From contig JBOHHF010000400.1 of the NCBI GenBank assembly GCA_050700495.1, positions 1 through 22,789 of the forward strand: 22,789 nucleotides of DNA. The letters are read 5' to 3'. Source of the DNA: GCA-003244245 sp050700495 (GTDB lineage: Bacteria; Actinomycetota; Actinomycetes; Mycobacteriales; Pseudonocardiaceae). Below, one piece after another: positions 15,516 to 22,416 of the stretch. Positions within the stretch are counted from its first letter, which is position 1. The number at the start of each line of letters is the position of its first letter. A model generated the notes under the pieces. That model ran no database searches. It had not been told where the DNA came from and was given only the letters and a program-made list of their open reading frames with translations. Made by a program: the position numbers and the translations under genes.

Positions 15516-15776
15516 GTGATCCGGGAGGACCGCGAGCTGCTCGCCGAGCTGGCCCGCCTCAATAGTGACATGGCACCGCTGGCCATGCGCATCATGGAGG
15601 GCAGCGCTGGTGCGGTTGAGCAGACGCATTACGCCCAGAGGCTGATTGCCGCCGGTGAGCGGCTCCGACACCGGGCTGGTGAGATTGCCGGAACGGTCAT
15701 TGAGGGAGAGGTCCTGGCCCACGGACCGCTGACCTTTCCGGCGAATACCGTAGAGCCGTACTGGAGCCGTGAGTAA
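15516..15776 (+). CDS. Gene A, copy 1: small conserved hypothetical (86 aa)
   Basis: This mostly helical protein opens MIREDRELLAELARLNSD and continues APLAMRIMEGSAG and EQTHYAQRLIAAGERLRHRAGEI, with a short beta-like tail (GTVIEGEV, NTVEPYW). No membrane segment or catalytic motif is visible. It has a clear paralogue in this window at 22413-22730 with the same blocks in the same order. The start is GTG 15516, with AGGGTGAG 5 nt upstream and an in-frame stop just before it. Gene B overlaps its 3' end by 8 nt, so the two are translationally coupled and may act together. It is divergent from the XRE regulator. I do not recognise a named family. Confidence 0.8.
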   Translation: MIREDRELLAELARLNSDMAPLAMRIMEGSAGAVEQTHYAQRLIAAGERLRHRAGEIAGTVIEGEVLAHGPLTFPANTVEPYWSRE

Positions 15777-16104
15777 CATTTGGGAAACACGGCATCGGCT
15801 AGTTTTGGAGTACCTTGAGAAGCTAGTCGACCAGCTCCGAAGCGAAGAGCGGGTAGCGCCGGCGGAACTCGAAGAGCAGCTGCTGCGATTGCTTGCCGGC
15901 GTGGTCGTGTTACTCAGACACCACCCTGTCAACAAACGGGGCCAGTGCGAATACTGCGGTTGGACGAGGTGGACGTGGCGGTTCTGGCGTAGGCGGCCAC
16001 GGTGCATGGTGTATCTCAGTCTCGACTTCGCTATGAGGCAACCCTTGGATGCGGTGTTGCGACGGTTGCTGGAGGACCACAAGATGCGGTCGAAGTTTGG
16101 GTGA
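15769..16104 (+). CDS. Gene B, copy 1: CxxC...C protein, C-terminus frameshifted
   Basis: The protein begins MSNIWETRHRLVLEYLEKL, a helical region, then VNKRGQC (Cys60), YC (Cys63), a Trp/Arg-rich stretch and PRCMVY (Cys79), followed by LDFAMRQPLDAVLRRLLED. His51/His52 before VNKRGQC could complete a zinc site. The paralogue at 21994-22416 has Cys60, Cys63 and Cys79 at the same positions. This copy is 111 aa against 140. After LLED the +1 frame continues with GRSLGDVRESWRKKYGVRLS to 16150, which matches the paralogue's GRDVALAEVRKWLAQR, so a 1-nt insertion near 16077 has probably truncated it. The start is GTG 15769, overlapping gene A. The function is unknown; nucleic-acid or protein binding through a zinc ribbon is a guess. 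Confidence 0.78.
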   Translation: MSNIWETRHRLVLEYLEKLVDQLRSEERVAPAELEEQLLRLLAGVVVLLRHHPVNKRGQCEYCGWTRWTWRFWRRRPRCMVYLSLDFAMRQPLDAVLRRLLEDHKMRSKFG

Positions 16105-16130
16105 CGTGCGGGAGAGCTGGCGAAAGAAAT

Positions 16131-16328
16131 ATGGGGTACGACTCAGCTGAGGAGCAGCCAGCGCCCCTGACCAGTGAGCCCAATTCCGCCGCCGAAGAAG
16201 GCGCGCCATCCGCCTGGGTAGTCACCGGGCGCTCGCTTGAAGTCCTGGCCGCCCGATCGTGGCGTAACGAACTCTCGGACGCCAACGATACGAGCAACAA
16301 CCTTCCCGAGACAGGACACCACCCGTGA
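16131..16328 (+). CDS. Small hypothetical protein (65 aa)
   Basis: A polar, acidic-to-neutral peptide beginning MGYDSAEEQPAPLTSEP and ending in DANDTSNNLPETGHHP. It has no hydrophobic segment. The ATG at 16131 overlaps the probable ancestral end of gene B (16150) and its stop overlaps the start of the next reading frame (TGATG), as in a tightly packed operon. The ribosome-binding site is weak (GAAAGAA). I do not recognise a family; the DANDTSNNL segment looks conserved-protein-like rather than random. Confidence 0.5.
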   Translation: MGYDSAEEQPAPLTSEPNSAAEEGAPSAWVVTGRSLEVLAARSWRNELSDANDTSNNLPETGHHP

Positions 16329-16670
16329 TGACCACGGAGCAACCCGCACCCCTCCGCCGCAAACACCAGGCCCGCGCATCGTTTCGGCGCCCGCCTGGAC
16401 CGTCCTCATTCTCGGCATTGTCGGGATCGTGGGTTCACCGAGCATCTTCCTAAACAACCTCACCGCGGCCGGCGCGGCCGTGGGGGTGATCCTCGGGGTC
16501 ATCGCCCTCTTCGGCACCCGTAAGGTTTTCGCCACCGTCGGAGTCGCCCTGCGCGTCGCAGAATCGCCTTCACCGCCATGGCCCAAGACGCGGCCGTCGT
16601 CAAGTTCGACCGACAACTCGGGTCGGACCGACCACGCTTGAGATCGCCTAGTTCCGGGATGGAGAGATAA
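16328..16670 (+). pseudogene. Small membrane protein broken by two frameshifts
   Basis: The N-terminus MTTEQPAP starts at ATG 16328 in one frame. After a C-run at 16349-16352 the protein continues in another frame as PPPQTPGPRIVSAPAWTVLILGIVG, SPSIFLNNLTAAGAAVGVILG, VIALFGTRKVFATVGVAL. Near 16555-16562 it shifts again to IAFTAMAQDAAVVKFDRQL and ends at TAA 16668-16670. Joined, it is an approximately 113-aa protein with two to three hydrophobic helices that resembles small actinomycete membrane proteins encoded near regulators. Two 1-nt shifts suggest decay; sequencing error is possible but would have to occur twice. Confidence 0.6.
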
Positions 16671-16810
16671 TGTGGATGTGGTGGTGGCTCATTCTAGGAG
16701 TCGCCTTCATAGGACTCAGTGACAACACAAATAGTGACGCGCATCCACTTATTATTGCACTCGTAGTTGTCTTTATTCTATGGCGGCTCCGAGCAGCTCG
16801 GCGTCGCTAG
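16670..16810 (+). CDS. 46-aa Trp-rich small membrane protein
   Basis: ATG 16670 overlaps the preceding TAA (TAATG), and GGATGGAGAG sits just upstream as a good ribosome-binding site. The peptide begins MWMWWWLILGVAFIGL, has a polar centre SDNTNSDAHP and a second hydrophobic segment LIIALVVVFILW, ending in a basic tail RLRAARRR. Two membrane segments with a short loop are predicted by eye. The DNA is noticeably more AT-rich than the surroundings. It resembles no family I can name. Start strength and clean hydrophobic pattern argue that it is real; a start at ATG 16676 is an alternative. Confidence 0.6.
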   Translation: MWMWWWLILGVAFIGLSDNTNSDAHPLIIALVVVFILWRLRAARRR

Positions 16811-16882
16811 TTGACCAACAGCCACACTTCGCGATCTTCGGCGTGTCGGCTCTACTGACGTTTCCGTGGATAAATTCTCATA

Positions 16883-16984
16883 ATCGTCCGGGGAGTGGTG
16901 ACAGTCTGCCTCGGTGCGGTCTGCCACGGCGATCAGTGCTTCGGGGCTGCGGTAGCGGTAGCCGTAGGCGCGGCGGGTGAGCAA
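16883..16984 (-). pseudogene. Transposase C-terminal remnant (ISL3-like)
   Basis: The - strand frame contains TRRAYGYRYRSPEALIAVAD, which resembles the C-terminal RRAYGYRSPEALIALA segment found in some actinobacterial transposases (pattern recalled from memory). The rest of the transposase, including DDE residues and terminal inverted repeats, is absent. It marks an old insertion at most. Confidence 0.35.
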
Positions 16985-17243
16985 TCGAGGTGCTCACCGT
17001 ACTCGACGATGCACAGCGGTTCCGGGGCGATCTCAAACGGTCAATGCGTCACCACCTGGAACCGCCGCTGGGCGTGGTTGGCCCGTCGCGTGGATCGTCG
17101 AGCCATATGTCTGGCTTTCTCCGTCGATGGTGAGTCTGTAGCGTCCGCGGTGGGGTTTGCCCAGGTTTGCCACTGATGGTGAAGGTGTTCGCCCCAGTGC
17201 GGCGCGCCGCGCGACCACTGATCGGGCAACTTGGCCGTGATGT
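16985..17243. other. Gene-poor stretch without recognisable feature
   Basis: Between the transposase-like remnant and the XRE remnant I find no frame with a convincing start and family pattern. The - strand holds short open pieces (for example one ending ARRSTRRANHAQRRF before a stop) that may be decayed coding DNA. No hairpin or promoter stands out. Confidence 0.4.
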
Positions 17244-17414
17244 CTGATCGAGCTCGGCCGTCCGCATGCAGCGGAACCGTTGCTTATCAACGCCATCGGC
17301 TCGTACGACACCGATCACGCTCGAGAAGTAGCGTTGTACCTGTCGTGGCTAGCCGAGGCATACGCAAGGGCGGGCACTGTTGATGCCGCACGCGAGACTC
17401 TCGCTCGGGCTCAG
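17244..17414 (+). pseudogene. C-terminal remnant of an XRE/TPR regulator
   Basis: After an in-frame stop at 17238-17240 the frame reads LIELGRPHAAEPLLINAIGS, then YDTDHAREVALYLSWLAEAY and ARAGTVDAARETLARAQ. This is a well-formed TPR pair characteristic of the C-terminal part of actinomycete XRE/TPR regulators. It has no N-terminal portion here, and it ends exactly where the opposite-strand membrane gene (stop at 17411) begins. It is therefore a deletion remnant marking the edge of the accessory region. Confidence 0.65.
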
Positions 17415-17689
17415 GACCACCAACCGAACCAGAGCACACCGGCTGCAATCACCAGGACGGATCCGGAAGCCAGCAGCACGGATGGACCCCGGAGGCGGTC
17501 AGCCACCACCTGCAGCACCACGGCGGCCAGCGCCGCGACCACGTGCCCGGCGACCTCCGCCATCCCCGGACCGGGACGGCCTGACGTTCCGGCCAGCCAC
17601 TGCGCCACGCACACCGCGATCGCAAGCGCAACCAGGCCTCCTGCGAGCATGCCGGACAGCCCACGCGCAGCGCGCGCACCGGCGGTCAC
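17411..17689 (-). CDS. Small integral membrane protein
   Basis: This 92-aa protein has three likely membrane segments: LSGMLAGGLVALAIAVCVAQ, MAEVAGHVVAALAAVVLQVV and VLLASGSVLVIAAGVLWFG. The start is GTG 17689 with GGAGG 7 nt upstream. It lies 34 bp downstream of the RecB-type nuclease gene on the same strand and is probably its operon partner. The stop codon overlaps the end of an XRE/TPR remnant on the other strand. I do not recognise a functional family. Confidence 0.8.
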   Translation of the reverse strand: MTAGARAARGLSGMLAGGLVALAIAVCVAQWLAGTSGRPGPGMAEVAGHVVAALAAVVLQVVADRLRGPSVLLASGSVLVIAAGVLWFGWWS

Positions 17690-17723
17690 AACGCCACCTC
17701 CGCGGGACGGAATACGTCGGCGG

Positions 17724-18587
17724 TCACGGTGTGAGCAGTGCCCACGGCTGGAGTTCTGGTGCGCTGGCGCGGCCCTCGGGGCAGTGCCGGCGGAAGTCGC
17801 ACCACGAGCAGGCCCGGCCAGGCGTGGGCGGGAACAGGATTTCGGGGTCGCCTCCCGCCGCCAGAGTGTCGGTGGCCAGCGCGATCTCGTCGGCGGCTTC
17901 CTCGGCACGCTGAAGGTGCCTGCCCAGCGACTGCTCAGTGTGCTCCCATCCGGCGACGGTGCCGGTGGGCAGGTGATGCAGCTCGACCCGCCGGCACTCG
18001 CGGCGCAACGTGCGCCGCGCCGCGAAAGCGTAGAGCGCCAGCGCCTGTGAACCGCGTGCGTCATCGACGGACGACCCGTGCCGCCCGGTCTTGTAGTCGA
18101 CCACGACCAGCTCGCCGTCTCGCTCGTCGATGCGGTCCACCCGCCCTTCCGCAACGATCCGCTGGGTCGGCGCCGAGACCCAGCGCTCCACCCCCACCGG
18201 ATCAAGGTCGGGATTCAGCTCGTCGACGTATCGGGCCACCCAATTCTGCGCGCGATTGCGATAGTCAGCCGCCTGCGCGTCGTCGGCGAAACCCTCCCTG
18301 GACCAGTGGCTAGCGACCAAAGCGGCCGCGGCATGCGGACGGCGTCGCCCCGGCGCCAGGTCGAACAACGCCCGCAGCGCCGTGTGCACCACTGCTCCCA
18401 GCGTGTTGTGCGCCCAGGCACCGCCCCGCGAAGGTGCGGGCCGATCCAGGTAGGCCATCCGGTAGCGCCGGCGGCAGCCGGTCCACGCGGCGAGTTTGGC
18501 GGGGGTTACCCGCACCAGGGGCCGGGGTAGACCGCCAAGATCCAGCTCACCCTGCACTTGCCGTGCCATTGCGTCTACCGTACTCAT
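17724..18587 (-). CDS. RecB-family PD-(D/E)XK nuclease with Fe-S cysteines
   Basis: This 287-aa protein is a stand-alone RecB/AddB-type nuclease domain (Cas4-like core). Catalytic elements are GRVD (Asp151), VVDYKTG (Asp164, Lys166) and the QxxxxY element in SQALALYAF (Gln180, Tyr185). Cys38 in TGCRRRY together with Cys259, Cys262 and Cys268 in CSWCDFRRHC forms the usual four-cysteine iron-sulfur staple. There is no helicase domain. Likely activity is single-strand DNA exonuclease in repair. An internal ATG at 18569 has TACGGT 7 nt upstream and could be a leaderless start; ATG 18587 has AGGTGG close by. It lies downstream of the PHP gene on the same strand. Confidence 0.9.
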   Translation of the reverse strand: MSTVDAMARQVQGELDLGGLPRPLVRVTPAKLAAWTGCRRRYRMAYLDRPAPSRGGAWAHNTLGAVVHTALRALFDLAPGRRRPHAAAALVASHWSREGFADDAQAADYRNRAQNWVARYVDELNPDLDPVGVERWVSAPTQRIVAEGRVDRIDERDGELVVVDYKTGRHGSSVDDARGSQALALYAFAARRTLRRECRRVELHHLPTGTVAGWEHTEQSLGRHLQRAEEAADEIALATDTLAAGGDPEILFPPTPGRACSWCDFRRHCPEGRASAPELQPWALLTP

Positions 18588-18601
18588 CCACCTGGCGGAT
18601 C

Positions 18602-18617
18602 CTCACCGGTGGGTGAG
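18602..18617. repeat. Short hairpin between PHP and nuclease genes
   Basis: CTCACC and GGTGAG pair as a 6-bp stem around GGTG. It lies 15 bp upstream of the nuclease ATG and just after the PHP stop. It may attenuate read-through or be incidental. Confidence 0.3.
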
Positions 18618-18622
18618 TCTGC

Positions 18623-19489
18623 TCAACCGACGACCGCGGTGACGCCGCTGCGAGCCGCCAGTTCCTCGATCCGCTCCAGCACTTGCGGATCAGTGGTCTC
18701 CTGACCTAGCTGCACCGACTTGTTCGTGCCGTGGTAATCGCTGGAGCCGGTGATCAGCAGGTCCAGTGCGGTCGCGAGGTCGCGCAGCGCTGCGCGGTCG
18801 TCACCGTTGTGATCGGGATGGTCGACTTCCACCCCGGCGAGCCCTTCGGCGGCCAGCTCGGCGATCACGCCGGGACCGACCACCGGCCCGCGGCGGCGAG
18901 CCAAGGCGTGCGCCAGCACCGGAACTCCCCCTGCTGCCCGAACCATCCGAACCGCTGCGCTCACGTCGGTGTCAACCCGACCTGCGTAGTACCGGCCTCC
19001 GACAGCCAGGTATCGGCGGAAGGCCTCATCCACGCTGCCCACCACACCGGCCGACACCAATGCCTTGGCCAGATGCGGCCGGCCGGCTGACGTTTGCTGT
19101 GGTAGGTCGTCGAGCAGCGTGTCGGGGTCCACCGGAAACCCGTCGGCCGCCATCTGCTGCGCCATGGCGTGCAGCCGAACCCGCCGCTCCTCGCGCAGCC
19201 GGACCTGCTCGGCGCTGATCGCCGCCGAGTCAGGGTCGAACAGGTACCCGAGCAGGTGCACCGAGACGTCCCCACCCCGGCCGTCCGGCGCGGTGCAGGA
19301 GAATTCTGCGCCACGGATCAGTCGCATCCCCGCGGGCAAAACATCAACGGCTTGGGCCCATCCGGCGGTGGTGTCATGGTCGGTGAGCGCGATTACATCG
19401 AGACCAGCCGCGGCAGCGGCCGCGACGAGCTCAGCAGGGGTATCGGTTCCGTCAGAGGCGGTGGAGTGGGCGTGCAGGTCGATACGCAC
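18623..19489 (-). CDS. PHP-domain metal-dependent phosphoesterase
   Basis: This 288-aa protein has the full set of PHP motifs for a trinuclear metal site: DLHAHS (Asp4, His6, His8), LTDHDT (Asp37, His38, Asp39), GAEFS (Glu62), VHLLGY (His78), VLAHAL (His194) and GSSDYHG (Asp251, His253). It is of the YciV/RNase AM type, whose characterised members cleave 3',5'-nucleotide bisphosphates and short RNA 5' ends. Cytosolic. The start is GTG 19489 with GGAGA 9 nt upstream. It sits 24 bp after the PH-domain gene and 35 bp before the nuclease gene, so an operon PH-PHP-nuclease-membrane protein is likely. Confidence 0.93.
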   Translation of the reverse strand: MRIDLHAHSTASDGTDTPAELVAAAAAAGLDVIALTDHDTTAGWAQAVDVLPAGMRLIRGAEFSCTAPDGRGGDVSVHLLGYLFDPDSAAISAEQVRLREERRVRLHAMAQQMAADGFPVDPDTLLDDLPQQTSAGRPHLAKALVSAGVVGSVDEAFRRYLAVGGRYYAGRVDTDVSAAVRMVRAAGGVPVLAHALARRRGPVVGPGVIAELAAEGLAGVEVDHPDHNGDDRAALRDLATALDLLITGSSDYHGTNKSVQLGQETTDPQVLERIEELAARSGVTAVVG

Positions 19490-19513
19490 AACTACCAGTC
19501 TCCGGAGGCTACC

Positions 19514-20098
19514 TCAAGGTCTGCCCGCAGGTCCTTTCGCGAGCGTCCAGCGCCTGCGGGGAGGCGGCGGCAGCATACCGGTACGAGCTTCCTTCTTCTC
19601 GCCGAAGATCAGCTCGGAGATGGCATCAAAGGTCGCCTCGGGTTTGGGCAGGTAGTCGACTCTCTCGAGGTCCTGCTTCTGCCCGGCCGATTCCACCCTG
19701 AGCGTGCCGTAGCCCAGCACCCGTCCGCCCAAAGTACGCAGGTAGCTCATGTCGGTCACCTTCGTGATCGGCATCATAGAGATCTTCGTCACGATGAGAC
19801 CGCTAGTGATCATGAAACGCTTGTTGGTGATGACGATGAGCTCGACCCACCACTCCAGCGCTTTCCAGATGAGACGAAGCACCGCGAAGACCGCGAGGTA
19901 CCAGAGCACCGACTGCACTATCCAAAGATCGTCTCCCGCGCCGCCGAGCAGCTGAGACAGCAAAAACGCCACGATCACGACTCCGAAGGTCTGCAGCAGC
20001 ACCGGTAGCAGGCTGGCCCAGTGCCGCCGCACCCGAATCACCCGCCGCTCCACAGCGGGGTCGAGCAGGTAATCGTAGGCATGTCGACCGATCAGCAT
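19514..20098 (-). CDS. PH-domain membrane protein (bPH_2 / YdbS-like)
   Basis: This 194-aa protein has two membrane segments at about residues 29-51 (SLLPVLLQTFGVVIVAFLLS) and 59-80 (WIVQSVLWYLAVFAVLRLIW). A C-terminal bacterial PH-like domain follows: LIVITNKRFMITSGLIVTK, MMPITKVTDMSYLRTLGG, LGYGTLRVESAG, ending in a Pro/Arg-rich tail PPPPRRRW. The frame is open to 20167, but that portion overlaps the divergent NUDIX gene, so ATG 20098 is chosen. A -10-like TACCCT for this strand is at 20134-20139. The function of the family is not defined. Confidence 0.87.
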   Translation of the reverse strand: MLIGRHAYDYLLDPAVERRVIRVRRHWASLLPVLLQTFGVVIVAFLLSQLLGGAGDDLWIVQSVLWYLAVFAVLRLIWKALEWWVELIVITNKRFMITSGLIVTKISMMPITKVTDMSYLRTLGGRVLGYGTLRVESAGQKQDLERVDYLPKPEATFDAISELIFGEKKEARTGMLPPPPRRRWTLAKGPAGRP

Positions 20099-20133
20099 GT
20101 CAACGCTGCCTGAACAGGAGCCACATGAAAGCC

Positions 20134-20146
20134 AGGGTACTACCGT
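20134..20146. promoter_or_regulatory. Adjacent divergent -10 elements (PH-domain / NUDIX)
   Basis: The - strand reads TACCCT (20139-20134) and the + strand TACCGT (20141-20146), back to back. The + box would start transcription at or near ATG 20155 of the NUDIX gene; the - box gives a leader of about 30 nt for the PH gene. No -35 is clear. Confidence 0.35.
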
Positions 20147-20154
20147 GCCTGCTG

Positions 20155-20598
20155 ATGACAGGCACACGCACGCAGAACATCCGGTGTGTCGGGGCCGTGA
20201 TGTTCGATGGCACGGGAAGGGTGCTGCTGGTCCAGAGGGCTAACGAGCCGGGACGGGGCCGCTGGTCGGTACCCGGCGGTCGGGTGGAAGCCAGCGAGAG
20301 CGACCATCATGCGGTGATCCGTGAGGTGGCTGAAGAGACCGGCCTGGAGGTCGAGATCATCCGTCAGGTCGGCAGGGTACGGCGCTGCGCGCCGGGCGGC
20401 GCCGTCTTCGATATCCATGACTACCTCTGCTGGGCAACGGGTGGGACGCTGCGAGCCGGCGACGATGCTGCCGACGCCCGCTGGTGCGACGCAGAGACCA
20501 TGGCGAGCCTGCCGATAGTGGACGGACTCGTCGACGCCCTCAGCAGCTGGGGCTGCCTGCCACCTGGTCCCGCAGCACCGACGCAACCTCCGGCGTAG
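20155..20598 (+). CDS. NUDIX hydrolase
   Basis: This cytosolic pyrophosphohydrolase of 147 aa acts on nucleoside diphosphates linked to another moiety; the exact substrate is not evident. The NUDIX box is complete: G42, E48, REVAEETGL (56-64), fitting GX5EX7REUXEEXGU. The front half is MTGTRTQNIRCVGAVMFDGT and VLLVQRANEPGRGRWSVPGG. ATG 20155 gives a typical N-terminus and lies 8 nt after TACCGT (leaderless). An in-frame ATG at 20125 has AGGAG 4 nt upstream and would add MKARVLPCLL; it is the main alternative. The serpin gene follows 55 bp downstream on the same strand. Confidence 0.9.
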   Translation: MTGTRTQNIRCVGAVMFDGTGRVLLVQRANEPGRGRWSVPGGRVEASESDHHAVIREVAEETGLEVEIIRQVGRVRRCAPGGAVFDIHDYLCWATGGTLRAGDDAADARWCDAETMASLPIVDGLVDALSSWGCLPPGPAAPTQPPA

Positions 20599-20653
20599 TT
20601 CGCTGCGTCCTGCCTGGTGACGCCGGGGGCGCACGACGAGCGAAGGGACGCCA

Positions 20654-21958
20654 ATGCTCAGTCGCAGGCCGGCTCGGTTCACGGTGTCACTGGCCGGGCT
20701 GACCGCAATCCTGCTGCTGACCGCATGCGGTGGTCCCGCTGGCGGTCAGGGCAGCATGGCAGACGGAGGTGACAGGATGCTTCTGGCGAAGGGCGTGTCC
20801 CGGGAGGTGCCGCGGGAGGCTCCGGTCAGGCAGACCGTGGACGGGCTGACCAAGTTCGGTCATGATCTCTACACCGCGACGGCTGTCCCGGCCAGGAACA
20901 CCGTGATCTCGCCGTTGAGCATCGGCTACGCCTTTGGCATGGCCCGCGCCGGCGCAGCCGGGCAGACCGCGACCCAGCTCGATCACGTATTCGGCTTCCC
21001 GGCATCCGGACCGCACACGGCGTTCAACGACCTCGATCGGCAGATCGGCACGGTTGGGGAGCTCCCGCCCCGCCCGTCTTCCGGCGCGACCAGGGCTCCG
21101 GACGCGCGCCCCGCGCCACCGGTGGTCGCGATTGCCAACGGGCTGTTCGTCCAGGACGGACTGCCCGTCACTGACCGCTTCCTGCGGACGTTGGCTTCGC
21201 AGTACGGCGCAGGCGCGCGAATCGCCGACTTCCCCTCGGGTCAGGGCGCTGAACAGATCAACGCCTGGGTACGCGACCAAACGGCGCAGCGCATCGACAG
21301 GCTGTTCGACCAGCTGGATCCGGCCACCCGCCTGGTGCTCGCCAACGCCGTCTACCACAAGGCGGACTGGCAGGCCCCGTTCGCCAAGGATCCGACGACG
21401 GACGCCATGTTCACCCGCGCTGATGGCACGACGGTCACCGTGCCGAGGATGCATCAGCAGCAATCCCTGCGCTATACCAGCGGTCAGGGCTGGCAGGCGG
21501 TCGAGCTGCCCTACGCTTCCAGTGAGCTGGCCATGCGGGTGATCGTGGCGCAGGGCACGCTGACCCCAGCCGAGCTGCTCTCACCCGAGACGCTGGCTCA
21601 GGTCGAGACGGGTCTGCGAGTCGAGCAGGTAGATCTGTTCCTGCCGCGGTGGGACTTCGCCACCGACCTGGACCTGCTGTCTGCGCTGAACACGCTGGGC
21701 CTGACCGCCCTGGACGACTTCTCGGGCATGTCGCCGGAAAGGCTCACGCTTGATCAGGCGGTGCACCGGGCGAACATCACGGTCGACGAGTGGGGCACCG
21801 AGGCCGCTGCCGTCACCGGCCTGGCCTTCACGGTGTCAGCGCCACCGGAACCGCAGTTCGTGGTCCGCGCCGACCGGCCGTTCGCCTTCGCGATCGTGCA
21901 CCTGCCGACCGGGGCGCCGCTGTTCATCGGCCACGTCGCCGATCCCCTCGCAGGGTGA
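20654..21958 (+). CDS. Serpin-family lipoprotein
   Basis: This 434-aa protein is exported: the signal peptide ends in the lipobox LLTAC (Cys25). The mature part is a complete serpin: NTVISPLSIGYAFGMARAGA (helix B region), IANGLFVQDG, LANAVYHKADWQAPF (the conserved N-A-x-Y-F/H-K-x-x-W element), VELPYASSELAMRVI, and the C-terminal RPFAFAIVHLPTGAPLFIGHV. The reactive loop begins EWGTEAAAVTG (379-389); the Ala-rich hinge with Thr382 at P14 fits an inhibitory serpin. By canonical counting P1 is Ser395 and P1' Ala396, which points to a chymotrypsin/elastase-like or similar protease rather than trypsin. ATG 20654 has AAGGGA 5 nt upstream. Bacterial serpins are uncommon, and lipid anchoring would place it at the outer face of the membrane. 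Confidence 0.94.
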   Translation: MLSRRPARFTVSLAGLTAILLLTACGGPAGGQGSMADGGDRMLLAKGVSREVPREAPVRQTVDGLTKFGHDLYTATAVPARNTVISPLSIGYAFGMARAGAAGQTATQLDHVFGFPASGPHTAFNDLDRQIGTVGELPPRPSSGATRAPDARPAPPVVAIANGLFVQDGLPVTDRFLRTLASQYGAGARIADFPSGQGAEQINAWVRDQTAQRIDRLFDQLDPATRLVLANAVYHKADWQAPFAKDPTTDAMFTRADGTTVTVPRMHQQQSLRYTSGQGWQAVELPYASSELAMRVIVAQGTLTPAELLSPETLAQVETGLRVEQVDLFLPRWDFATDLDLLSALNTLGLTALDDFSGMSPERLTLDQAVHRANITVDEWGTEAAAVTGLAFTVSAPPEPQFVVRADRPFAFAIVHLPTGAPLFIGHVADPLAG

Positions 21959-21993
21959 CCTGCAGCCGATCGAGGACCGTCGCCGCAGCGTGC

Positions 21994-22416
21994 TCATTCG
22001 CTCATGCTCTCCAACACCACCGTGTCGTCGCCCTCAACCTCACGAACTGCTTGATCCCGTTGTGCCAGCCACTTCCGTACCTCAGCCAAGGCCACGTCTC
22101 GTCCCGTGCTCGCACATAGTTGCCACCACACGACGTCCAGGGGCTGCCCCATGGCGAAGTCGAGAGCCTGGTACACGGTGCATCGCGAACGCCGATGCCA
22201 GAGCTGCCGTCCTCGCCGGGTAGGCTCGCAGAATCGACATTGCCCCCGCTTGTTCACCTGATGTTGCCGCAGTAACCGGACCACGCCCATGAGTAACCGC
22301 ACCGCCTGTTCTTCTACAACTTTCAGTTCGCGTGACTGGTCAGCACGAAGCCAGTTCGCTAGACGCTCAACTTGTTCCAGAAGTAGCCGGTATTTGATCC
22401 CCCACACCGTGCTCAC
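21994..22416 (-). CDS. Gene B, copy 2: CxxC...C protein (140 aa)
   Basis: This is the full-length paralogue of the protein at 15769-16104. It opens MSTVWGIKYRLLLEQVERLA, has RQHQVNKRGQC (Cys60), RFC (Cys63), SRCTVY (Cys79), then LDFAMGQPLDVVWWQL and a helical tail GRDVALAEVRKWLAQRDQAV. The three Cys positions and VNKRGQC are conserved between the copies, suggesting a metal site, possibly with His52. The start is GTG 22416, whose GTGA overlaps the TGA of gene A copy 2 (22413-22415). It converges with the serpin gene, 35 bp apart, with no clear terminator between. Function unknown. Confidence 0.8.
   Translation of the reverse strand: MSTVWGIKYRLLLEQVERLANWLRADQSRELKVVEEQAVRLLMGVVRLLRQHQVNKRGQCRFCEPTRRGRQLWHRRSRCTVYQALDFAMGQPLDVVWWQLCASTGRDVALAEVRKWLAQRDQAVREVEGDDTVVLESMSE

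Noticed and set aside
15208..15519. + strand frame ending just at gene A (His/Gln-rich)
   Set aside because: Composition typical of the antisense of a hydrophobic frame; no start signal or family pattern. Its overlap with gene A may be chance.
17041..17229. - strand frame ending ARRSTRRANHAQRRF as an integrase or replication gene
   Set aside because: No catalytic residues or family motif could be found; treated as unassigned decayed DNA.
19169..20008. Long + strand open frame over the PHP and PH-domain genes
   Set aside because: Spans two real - strand genes and shows no domain pattern.
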